A DNA stretch of 64,000 nt from positions 19,192,347 through 19,256,346 of the forward strand of contig NC_091301.1 in assembly GCF_038502225.1 (NCBI RefSeq), given 5' to 3'. This DNA comes from Cherax quadricarinatus (lineage: Eukaryota > Arthropoda > Malacostraca > Decapoda > Parastacidae). Shown here piece after piece: positions 54,805 to 64,000 of this stretch; within the stretch, counting starts at the first letter, position 1; the number at the start of each line of letters is the position of its first letter. A program made the translations under genes and the position numbers. Below the pieces are notes generated by a model. That model made no database searches, was not told where the DNA came from, and was given only the letters and a program-made list of their open reading frames with translations.

Positions 54805-57800
54805 TTAAATTGCGTCTTCCTCCAGGAGATGATTCCAGCCCTCTCTAGATTGCGCTGCTGTTTTCCTAGTGGGTCTTACTACAATTTCTTCTTGCATTGC
54901 TCGGTCAGTGTCTTCAATATCACTCGTGTCACTTTCCCTTAGATTTCCATCTGCACTGGATTGAACACCATTTAATTCTAAGGGAATTAATTTATTAATG
55001 GTACGCAAACTTTCCTGACCACGACACAACACTTTGACGTTTCTGACAACACCTTGTGCATCTGGGTATAATGTAACTACCTTGCCCAGAGGCCACAATG
55101 TTCAATGTTTTTCAGTATCAATTAACACAATGTCACCTGGTTGAATGTTCTGTCGGTTTACTGCCTCTGGCACACCATAAGTGTTCACGTAGTGTAAGAA
55201 GATATTCTTTATGCCACACATCGGACCAATGAGTAATTACCTTATTTAACATCTTGAACTTATCACTCAACACGGTCACGTTATTGTAATCCTCATCACT
55301 TCCCTCGGGATTATCTCTATAGATAGGTGCAGCTTCTAACCTTCGTCCGCATATTAGGTGAGAGGGAGTCAGGATCTCTGCATCAGGAGTGTCGCTCATG
55401 TATGACAGAGGGCGATTGTTTACCCGATTCTCTGCCTCCACCAACACTGCACGGAATTCCTCCAAATTAATTCTCCTCCTGTGTGGCACCTTACGAAGAC
55501 ATCTTTTCACTGTACCTATCATTCTTTCGTACAGTCCTCCCTGCTAAGGGGCTCTGGGAGTAATAAATTTCCAGACACACCCTCGCTGGGTCAACAAAGA
55601 CTGTATATCATCACTCTTATTTAATTCCATCAAGTGTTGAGCACCCGCTACAAAATTGGTGGCATTATCTGAGATCATCAATCTTGGACAGGATCTCCTA
55701 GCTGCAAATTTCCGGAACAGTTGTATGAACTGTTCTGCAATCAAGTCCTGAGCCACTTCTAGATGAACAGCCCTAGTAGCTGTACAAGTAAATAGACATA
55801 CATACACCTTCAAGGGAACACCATCTGAAGTACCTGTTTAAATGATTGGCCCACTATAGTCCACTCCGGTCACATCAAATGGTTTTACCAATTGCTCGCA
55901 TTCCTTGGGCAATGGTGGAGGACCTGGGTACATGTAGGTTCTGGCAGTCTCCCGGCGACATATTACACACGACTTGATAACCCTTTTTACACTTTGCCGT
56001 CCTTGTGGAATCCAGAAGGTTTCTTGAATACAGTTTAAGGTATCCTGTACCCCACCGTGCATCACGTTATTATGGGCATTAAAGACAATCAAGGTTGTCA
56101 GGTGATGAGTTTTGGGCAGCAAGATAGGGTGCTTAGCATATTCCCCCAATTCAGCATTTTGTAACCTACCTCTGCACCTAATTACATCATCCTCTAAATA
56201 CAGCCCCAGCTTTTCTATTATTGAGCCTTTCACAATTTTTCCGTCCATCATTAATTTAATCTCATCCCTGTAGGTTTCTTCTTGTACCCTCTGTAGCCAG
56301 TATTTCAGGGGATGGGGAAAATTATATGAGACATTCATCTTACTTATAAATTTAAACACTAACCTTGTCACGCTAATCAGCTTGGGTAAGGAAGAATACC
56401 TATTCATGTCAGTGGCTAAGGAGGGACTACTGACTGGAGCGGTGCTCACCGTAATTTCGACAGGAGCAATATGTGCCTTTTGCACCGGCCAGTTAATTTT
56501 GTCCACCAGCCAACTTGGCCCTTTAAACCACGATAAAGCACTCGCAAATTTTTCATAAGTCAAGCCTCGAGACAAGAAGTCAGCCGGATTCTCGTCACCA
56601 GGAATGTGATTAAAGGTTAACATATGCTGACCCAAACTGTTATATTTCTCCTGCATTTGATTGATTTCAGCGACTCTGTTTTGTACATACACAATCTTAC
56701 TGTTACCATTACGAATCCATTGTAAGGATACCTCATTATCAGACCAAATTACGGTGTCTCTAATATTTATCTCTCGCAATTTATTTCTTATATAATTGGC
56801 TAATTTGACACCTACATAAATGGCCGTTAATTCCAACTGAGGTAAGGTACGTGATTTGATTGGAGCCACCTTAGCCTTAGACATAACAAGAGAAATGGCA
56901 CTATTACATTGAAGGTAAGCGACTGCTCCATATGCTAATTTCGAAGCATCGCAAAAAATGTGGAGTACATTTTCTCCATCTTGACTGGCCACATTACGTG
57001 GGAACTCCAACATTGGTAATTTTACATATTCACCTATTAGTTCTTCCCACCTTTCAACAAATTCCTCAGGTAGGGTTTCATCCCAAGCACACTTAAGCTT
57101 CCATGCTTCTTGTATCAACAATTTTCCTCTTATGGTAAGTGGGGACACTAAGCCTAGTGGATCGAAGCATTTTGAAACTTCCGCAAATAAGACTCTCTTG
57201 GTTAATTTATTGGGCATGCTGTAGTTATTAGACTTTAATGATAACAAGTCTCTCTCTGTGTCCCAAGTCAGTCCCAGCACATTACTATATTTAGACACTT
57301 CAACTCCAGGGTTGTCTTTATTTATTTGAGCCCTTAAACTGGACGAATTACTGTTCCATTCCCTCAGGGGCATATTTGCACCTTGCATTATTTCATTAGC
57401 CCCTTCATATATGCTCATTAGTTCCTCTTCAGTAGATGTCACCCCCAGGAAATTGTCCACATAAAATTGTTTACCCATTACTCCACTCAGTGGACCACCC
57501 GTACGCTTAAGGTGTGCATTTATCGTTGCCTGGAGTAGGAACGGACTGGAGGTAGCACCAAACAATACACTCCTGAAGCGAAAAGTCTTCAGGGGACTAA
57601 GTGGGTCACTAGGATTCTTGGACCATAAGAACCTAGTGCAATCCCGGTCAGCCTCCTGCAGACCCACTCTCAGGAAAGCTTTACTTATGTCTGCCATAAA
57701 GGCATAATTCTTAACCCTGAAGTTTAATAATATGTCTCCCAATTTTTCCGTCAACAACGGACCTGTCATCAAACAGTCATTCAAACTAGGTACATTTTTG

Positions 57801-59737
57801 TTACTCCTGGCACTACAATTAAACACAATCCTCAGAGGAGTGGTCTTAGAATCCTTCTTCACTCCGTGATGTGGCAAATAGTGACCATAAATCTGGGCTT
57901 GCTCGGGAGGTACCTCCTCTATGAATTTATTATTTAACTGCTCATTAATTATATCATCGTAAGCAGTCAACAGTTCTGGTGTCTTGCTCAGTTCGTGGAG
58001 CTGAGCCTTTAATTGTCCATACGCCATCCGGTAATTAGTTGGTAGGTCTGGATGATTCAGCTTCCACGGAAGTCTCACCCAGTATTGTCCAGATTCAAAT
58101 TTAACATCCTTCTGGTATTGTTCTTGAGTAAAGGAATCATCTGGACTTTCTTCATTTACATTGATCCCTATGCTGTTCAATTCCCATAATTTATACACAG
58201 GTTCAACTTCATCCTCTATTGAAGTATATATATACTGGGGTGACATTTCATGAGTAAGACACACCATAACTGTATTTATGGCTTCCTCCAGTCATTCATT
58301 ATCAGTACGAGGAAGCCTGCCATACATCATGTGACCTCCTGCGGTCCTTAGAAGGGTGACTCCGCATTTCTTTGTCATACCCTTTACAAAGGTGGCATAA
58401 TGGTCACTACCTATCAAAATATCTATTGGCCCCACAGAATCATTATTTACACCAGAAGGTGCCAAATTTACCTTACTTGAAATCCTTTCAGTAGCGTTAC
58501 CAAGCCCTATTGTAGATATTTTCTCTGGGAGCCTATCCACAATTATGGCATTAATACGTTTTCTCTCATTGCCCAGCCTGACAGTTACATAAACAGTGTC
58601 GTATGACTGGGCCTTCTTATTCGAGAGAAAGCCAGATAACTTGAGTATAGCAGGATCTCCCATTTGTACCTTCATCCCATTAAGGCAATTACGTTTTATG
58701 AAGGTACGTTGTGATTCCTGATCCAGTAATGCTGTTACAGTTTTGGATTTACGCCGTTTATCATTAATCACCACATCCAACACAGGTAAAGCTGCCTCAG
58801 CTAGGCCATCATTACCGACATTAGCTGCAATCTTTACGTTGGCTACTGTTGTGTCCGGGTTATTATCACTATCAGTACTATTGTTACCATCATTACGATT
58901 AGATCCGCCCTTACACATAGCTGTGTGGTGTCTTCCCTTGTTACACTGATAACAATGGTGCAAGTTAGAATGGCAATCCCTTACATTATGATTTCCTAGA
59001 CACCTGATACATCTAGCAAGCTCTTCCAATCTTTCCACTTTAACATCCCATGAATTATAGGCATTACAGTTCTTAGAGAAATGAGTACCGTTGCAGAAGA
59101 TACAATCTCTCCTTTCTTTGCCTGACCTCTTATCAACTGGGCTACCCTTATTGTGGTACTTCCTCCTCTTGCTTTGATGTGGAGAACCACTATTACTGGC
59201 CCCTGTCACTTGATATGTGCCTACATAACCTCGTTTAGTAGGTGACTTATGATTATTGATATTGAGATAAAGTTTCCTTTTGTGGAACTTGACAGGTGCA
59301 CTGGGGTCTGTAGACATGGTATTCCTAGAGGTAATGGGTTGGCTGGTCTGCAGTTGGACAATTAGCTCTTGCAGGCCCACTCTTATTTCTTCCAACCCGA
59401 AGTAGCCCTTGTGATATCTGTTAGATAGCCACTCTACTGTCTTGTGGTTCAATTTATTCTGAATCAAGGCACTCAACAACCACTCTGCTCCCTCCAGATC
59501 ATATTTATTACTCAAGGTCTTAAGAGTGCTTTCTAGTTTGATCCTAAATTGCTGTAAGCTGTTGCGGTTGTGATCTGGAGTCTTCAAACTAGCCAAATTA
59601 GCTACTAGATCCAGCCTACTTTGCTCCAAGTTACCATAAGTGGCCTCCAACAAGTCAACTGCCTCACTATAGGAGTCATCTACATTTGGGAATGCTTGTA
59701 TGAGAACATGCGCATCTCCCCTTACTTGTCCCTTTAA
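54805..59737 (-). pseudogene. BEL/Pao copy 2 gag-pol, second family, degenerate and split
   Basis: The frame is already open at the MITE boundary (59737; reading LKGQVRGDAHVLIQAFP), so the gag N-terminus is lost from view. Then gag (YDLEGAEWLLSALIQNKL), knuckles (CIFCNGTHFSKNC, CIRCLGNHNVRDC, CYQCNKGRHH near 58920-59110), protease (LLDQESQRTFIKR), reverse transcriptase (MADISKAFLRVGLQE, LFGATSSPFLL, FYVDNF near 57450), RNase H (FCDASKLAYGAVAY), integrase (GVDYSGP, MISDNATNF, YERMIGTVKRC) and a C-terminal WPLGKVVTLYPD domain. Breaks, all against a single parent frame: TGA at 58292, TAA at 55838, TAG at 55544, a frameshift near 55190, and a TGA near 55100. It differs throughout from copies 1 and 3, so it is a separate and older family. 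Confidence 0.88.
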
Positions 59738-60424
59738 CCCTTTGAGGGTTTTGGTCGTACTAGTACGTCTTACGCGTAGGGGTTTTTGATGTACTAGTAC
59801 GCATAAATTCTAGCGGCCTCAAATCTAGTGGGAGAAAGCTGGTAGGCCTTCATATGAAAGAATGGGTCTATGTGGTCAGTGTGCACAGTCTAAAAAAAAT
59901 CCTGCAGCACACAGTGCATAATGAGAAAAAAAAACTGACCATTTTTTTGGAATAAATCAGCGACTTTGCAGTGTATTTTCATATGGTATTTATTGTTGTA
60001 TTCTAGTTTTCTTGGTCTCATTTTATAGAATGGAAGACATATTACAGAAATTGAGATGATTTTGACTGGTTTTACAATGAAAGGTGCCTTGAAATTGAGC
60101 TCAAAGTAGCAGAAATGTTCGATTTTTACCAAACTTCAAAAGTAAACAAATCGTGCCAACGTGCAATACACGTCAACTGGTGAGTCTAATATTCTTTCAC
60201 AAGTGCACCAATAATATTTATACCATTTTTTACACTAATGCAGTAGTCTGCATAACAGTAAATCTTATATTTTTTGTGAGAATAAAAATTCAAAGTGGAA
60301 AGCAAAAGAATATAAGAGGGGCCTTGAGACGTGACTAATGACTAGAGGAAATGTCATTTTAGTGCCAGGAATGTCTTTCCTGTTTATTCTGGACCCTATT
60401 CGGAAATTGGCATCTTTTGAAATT
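59738..60424 (+). mobile_element. piggyBac-type MITE, copy 7, left part
   Basis: TTAA at 59734-59737, then CCCTTTGAGGGTTTTGGTCG. Palindromes GTACTAGTAC at 59757-59766 and 59791-59800. It breaks after GAAATTTG at 60424, where BEL/Pao copy 3 begins; the right part lies beyond the window. It is inserted in the gag region of BEL/Pao copy 2. Confidence 0.9.
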
Positions 60425-61461
60425 TGTTGAGAATTTTGGCCTTACCTGCTGTGTTTATTATAACTATATATAATGAACACTTAGCTGATAAATGACAGCA
60501 AATCGTCTACACAGCCGCCCCTGCAGACGAGGTCTAGAAGCTGTCGAAACCATCACAACAGTGGGCTGTCAAGAGATACAATTTGTAAGTATAAATTACC
60601 CCTAGGGGGTGTTATGTCAGCATATTTCATTCGATGATGGCTGACGAAATACTTACTTGTTTGGACTCAAAAGTCCACACCTTACTGCCGATTATAGGTT
60701 GATTACAAACTCCTTGTGACTCAAGAATTGCGCAATCCCCCGATCTACAAGAAATTCGTAACATACCTTGCTCTTTGTAACGTGAGCTATGGTGTTCTCA
60801 ACACCTTCGACAGATATCGGTGACTTGATAGAAGCTGAAGTGTCCTTGGATGTCCACGTCTTCCATTGTCTAGGAAACGCACACTGGTACACTATGTTCC
60901 ACAAGATTTGTCTTTATTGTTCACAATGTATCACAAGAGAAGCTGATCACACTTTTCTTATGTTTATCGTGTTTTGTGAGACACTTTATTCACACTAACG
61001 CACAGATCAGTGTTCTTTGTTGGTTATCCTGGCGTCAGTGTCACTCGTAGTAGAGTCAAAGATAGTCTGGCCGACGCTACAGCACTCCATGCCGTCACTG
61101 CCCCCAGCACAAAAAAACGCTGACCTAGTACCTTGCATCCTTGTCACCTCCTCGATGAAGCAAAGCAGAATGTTTGTTTCTTGCTGTCTTAAGCGTAGAC
61201 AACAATGTACACTATTTTTACTATGGTAATAAAGTGGGAGCAGGATTTTCCTTAATTGTCCTGCTAAGTAAGAGATGTACTGTCTCTTATCAAAATACAC
61301 GTTGCAACACCGCTGCAAGGAGCAGAGGTCACTTGATTACGTGGCATAGCATCTGTGATCAATTACTCACTCTAGCAGTAAACAAGACGCTCGCCCCTTC
61401 TGAGTGGCCCCTCAGGGCTGAAGGGGGCTGATACCCCCCTCCTGGAGAAAATTTCTCCACA
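60425..61461 (-). repeat. BEL/Pao copy 3, 3' LTR
   Basis: Plus-strand start TGTTGAGAATTTTGGCC, end ATTTCTCCACA. Same family as 18926-19954 but with a replaced segment at about 60950-61010 (CACAAAACACGATAAACATA on the minus strand, absent from copy 1) and scattered changes to about 61320. Confidence 0.92.
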
Positions 61462-61544
61462 CTGGGGGGCGGCGGAGGTTCGCTGCAGGTGAACTATTCA
61501 TCACTTAACATTAATTTAATTTTCTCACTCGCCACCACTGCTGC

Positions 61545-64000
61545 TTATCTTTTCTGAACAGCTTTAGTCTGTGTGGTTTCTGGAGAATCACTAATTTTGT
61601 TTTCAACACTGTGTAATTCTAACGGCACTAGTTTATTTATTGTCCGCTTATTCACTACACCTTTGCTCAAAACATCAACTGTCCTGATGATTCCATTTGC
61701 ATCAGGATATATGGTCACAATTTTTCCAAGTGGCCATTGGGACCTCGGACCATCATTGTCGATAATCACTATGTCACCAGGTCTTAAGGACTTATGATTT
61801 TCAGGAACACCAGCTCCATAGAAGTGTTCTCTCAATGAGGTGAGATAGTCTTCTCGCCAAATTTTCTCCCAACGTTCAATCACTTTATAAAGGTGTTTGA
61901 ATTTACGTCTGAGTTGCTCAGGTTCGAAATAAGTAGGATCCTCTATGATTTCTTTATCATTCATGGGAGGAACAGGTTCGAGCCTTCTGCCATGGAGTAA
62001 ATGAGATGGACATAACACTTCTAAATTGTCCAGATCATCGGTAACATAAGTTAGAGGTCCGTTGTTGACTCTATTTTCTATTTCAGTCACAACTGTACAG
62101 AATTCTTCTAAGTCTATTCTCTGACGATGAAGAGTCTTCCTTAAACAACGTTTTACAATGCCGATCATTCTTTCATAAAATCCGCCGTGCCATGGAGATT
62201 TAGGAGGAATGTATCTGCAACGACATCTGCGTTGATTCAGCATCTGTTGTACTTCTGGTTGATCAAAGATCTTGCTTATATAAGCAGCACCAGCAACAAA
62301 GTTCGTTGCATTATCTGAAATCATCAGTCTGGGACATGCCCTTCTGGCTGCAAACCTTCTGAATAATTTGATAAAAGTTTCAGCAGACATGTCAGTGGCT
62401 ACTTCTAGATGTACTGCTCTAGTTGTAGCACAAGTGAACAAACAGATGTACACCTTGATGGGAACTTTGTCAACTGTTTTGGTTAAAATTATTGGTCCAG
62501 TATAATCTACACCTGTCACCTCAAATGGAGTGATATGACAAACTCTTTCAGAGGGATATGGAGGTGGACCTGGATACTGACATACTCGCATATCGTAGTG
62601 ACGACAAGTAATACAGTCCTTTATTTGTTTTTTCACACTTTGTCGACCTTGAGGTATCCAGTAGGATTGTCGTATATGACAAAGTGTGTCAGCTACCCCA
62701 CCATGTAACACGTTACTGTGGGCGTTTTGCACAATCAGTTTTGTTAGCCAATGATTCTTGGGGATCAATATTGGATGTATGGCTTCTTTAGGTAGTGAAG
62801 AATTATGAATTCTTCCTCGACATCTTATAATCTTTTCTGAGTCGAGATAAAGTCCTAAAGAATTAATCATGACAGGTTTCTTTGGGGATTTATCTTGTGT
62901 TTCTAGAAATTTATATTCTGTAGAGAAAACATCTTTCTGTATTAGTTTCACCCAGTATTTAATGGGTTCAAGATATTCATAATCAGGTTTTATTCCTTTA
63001 ATGAATTTAAAGACAAGAGCTGTAACTCTTAAGAGTTTACCCAAAGATGAGTATTTAGATCCATCAATGACTATTTCTGTTGTGTCTGCAGTATTTACAC
63101 AACTTATTTCTGCTGTGTTCAAGCAGACTGTTTCTTCTGGCATAATGTGAGCTTTTTGTTGAGGCCAGTTATTTTCATCAGAGAGCCAGTTCGGTCCGTG
63201 GAGCCATAATTTATTATCCACAAATTTCTTGAGTGGGACACCACGTGACAACATGTCAGCTGGATTCTCTTGGTTAGAGACGTGAAGAAAGAGATAATCT
63301 CTCTGCATCTCTTTTATTTCTGCTACTCTGTTCTGTACATAGACCAACTTACTCTTATTATTTCTTAACCACTGGAGAACTGCCTCATTATCACTCCAGA
63401 TCACGGTTTTCTCAATAGTGAGATGATCAAGTACTTTGTTGAGATAGACAGCTAATTTTGTACCTACATAGAGTGCTGTCAGTTCCAATTGTGGTACTGT
63501 TCTGACCTTCAAGGGTGCTACCCTGGCCTTTGAAGTAATTAGTGTACTTCCTTCAGCATTACTCATGTAAGCTACAGCGCCATAACCTCTGGTTGACGCA
63601 TCACAGAACACATGTAATGTGTAATTGTTTCCCTCTTGACCTATTTGTCTGGGAAATTTAATTTGATGAAGTTGTTTAAACTCCTTGGATATTTCATCCC
63701 ATGCTTGACTCATTTCTAGAGGCAAGTTCTCATCCCATCCAATTTTGAGTTTCCATGCATCTTGCATAAGTATTTTACCCTTTATGGTAATTGGTGAGAC
63801 AAGTCCTAGAGGATCAAAACATTGTGATACCTCTGACAGTAAACTACGTTTAGTGAGTGTACTGCATGATTTATTATTTATCCTTTTGAGACTCAGAGTA
63901 TCTTCCTGTGTGTTCCAATTAAGTCCCAGCATATTGTTGCAATCAGGAATTTCAGTTTCAGGGAAATCTTCTTTGATAAGTTCCCTTAATTGCTTTGAAT
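61545..64000 (-). CDS. BEL/Pao copy 3 pol, partial: reverse transcriptase end, RNase H, integrase
   Basis: The minus-strand frame is open from the window edge to TAA at 61545-61547. It begins inside the region after the reverse transcriptase palm (KEDFPETEIPDCNNMLGLNW). RNase H (FCDASTRGYGAVAYM, near 63600), the integrase zinc finger (HGGVADTLCHIRQSY, HYDMRVC) and core (GVDYTGP near 62500, LMISDNATNF near 62310, GFYERMIGIVKRC near 62170), and the WPLGKIVTIYPDANGI domain follow. Codon CGA stands at the place of the stop in copy 1. The final stop replaces CAA of copy 1 (which reads on for 17 more codons), so the C-terminus is slightly short. Within the window this frame is otherwise undamaged, and it may belong to a functional element. 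Confidence 0.9.
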   Translation of the reverse strand, partial: SKQLRELIKEDFPETEIPDCNNMLGLNWNTQEDTLSLKRINNKSCSTLTKRSLLSEVSQCFDPLGLVSPITIKGKILMQDAWKLKIGWDENLPLEMSQAWDEISKEFKQLHQIKFPRQIGQEGNNYTLHVFCDASTRGYGAVAYMSNAEGSTLITSKARVAPLKVRTVPQLELTALYVGTKLAVYLNKVLDHLTIEKTVIWSDNEAVLQWLRNNKSKLVYVQNRVAEIKEMQRDYLFLHVSNQENPADMLSRGVPLKKFVDNKLWLHGPNWLSDENNWPQQKAHIMPEETVCLNTAEISCVNTADTTEIVIDGSKYSSLGKLLRVTALVFKFIKGIKPDYEYLEPIKYWVKLIQKDVFSTEYKFLETQDKSPKKPVMINSLGLYLDSEKIIRCRGRIHNSSLPKEAIHPILIPKNHWLTKLIVQNAHSNVLHGGVADTLCHIRQSYWIPQGRQSVKKQIKDCITCRHYDMRVCQYPGPPPYPSERVCHITPFEVTGVDYTGPIILTKTVDKVPIKVYICLFTCATTRAVHLEVATDMSAETFIKLFRRFAARRACPRLMISDNATNFVAGAAYISKIFDQPEVQQMLNQRRCRCRYIPPKSPWHGGFYERMIGIVKRCLRKTLHRQRIDLEEFCTVVTEIENRVNNGPLTYVTDDLDNLEVLCPSHLLHGRRLEPVPPMNDKEIIEDPTYFEPEQLRRKFKHLYKVIERWEKIWREDYLTSLREHFYGAGVPENHKSLRPGDIVIIDNDGPRSQWPLGKIVTIYPDANGIIRTVDVLSKGVVNKRTINKLVPLELHSVENKISDSPETTQTKAVQKR

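Larger units (their letters stand above)
60425..64000 (-). mobile_element. BEL/Pao copy 3 (same family as copy 1), continues past window
   Basis: 3' LTR at 60425-61461, then gag-pol on the minus strand from 61545 to the window edge. It is very similar to copy 1 throughout. Inserted in MITE copy 7; the left target pentamer would be ATTTG (60420-60424). Confidence 0.93.

Overview
This window looks like intergenic DNA from an arthropod, most probably a decapod crustacean. The basis is a tRNA-derived SINE and a CR1-like LINE whose 3' end (CTCCAGGTAAA) I associate with decapod genomes, a short (GGTTA)n tract matching the arthropod telomere unit, and a dense mix of Tigger/pogo, piggyBac, BEL/Pao, RTE, CR1-like and I-group elements. 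The host assignment rests on memory of such repeats, not on a search. I see no host protein gene and no free-standing RNA gene. By my coordinates all but roughly 4 to 5 kb is assignable to transposable elements or simple repeats.

Layout. 1-7505: a broken Tigger transposon carrying a piggyBac MITE, a second Tigger-like element with a 23-bp minisatellite, a CR1-like reverse transcriptase scrap, and an I-group LINE 3' end interrupted by a terminal-inverted-repeat element that itself carries a MITE. 7618-12591: two internally deleted Tigger copies, an RTE fragment with a 12-bp target duplication, and another MITE. 12711-17798: a piggyBac element on the minus strand, split by a probable solo LTR that holds a MITE. 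17905-18332: SINE and (GGTTA)n. 18408-33214: an I-group LINE with both ends and a 12-bp target duplication, whose 5'UTR was split by a complete, very young BEL/Pao element (18926-27110). 33267-41247: MITE, RTE fragment, a second piggyBac with a nearly complete transposase frame (35886-38827), MITE, and a Tigger-like element with nine exact 30-bp repeats. 42025-47350: LINE remnants around a four-level nest of Tigger elements. 47657-53433: Tigger pieces, a near full-length RTE (minus) and a CR1-like element inserted in it. 53582-64000: a degenerate BEL/Pao element (minus) cut in gag by a MITE, which is cut in turn by a third BEL/Pao copy that runs off the window.

How the parts relate. Autonomous relatives and non-autonomous derivatives sit side by side: the two piggyBac transposase genes share termini with at least seven ~1.07-kb MITEs, and the Tigger transposase pseudogene shares its N- and C-terminal segments with several deletion derivatives. 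Nesting order, target duplications and LTR similarity allow relative dating. BEL/Pao copy 1 is the youngest large insertion (one substitution seen between its LTRs).

Most interesting signals: (a) two 10-bp palindromes at fixed offsets (20-29 and 54-63) from the 5' terminus of the piggyBac-type elements, whose core tetranucleotide usually changes in step between the two sites; (b) pairing at the extreme 5' end of the I-group LINE in the order expected for an HDV-like double-pseudoknot ribozyme, kept in a second copy; (c) BEL/Pao elements of two families with YVDN instead of YVDD, altered protease motifs and no purine-rich primer tract.
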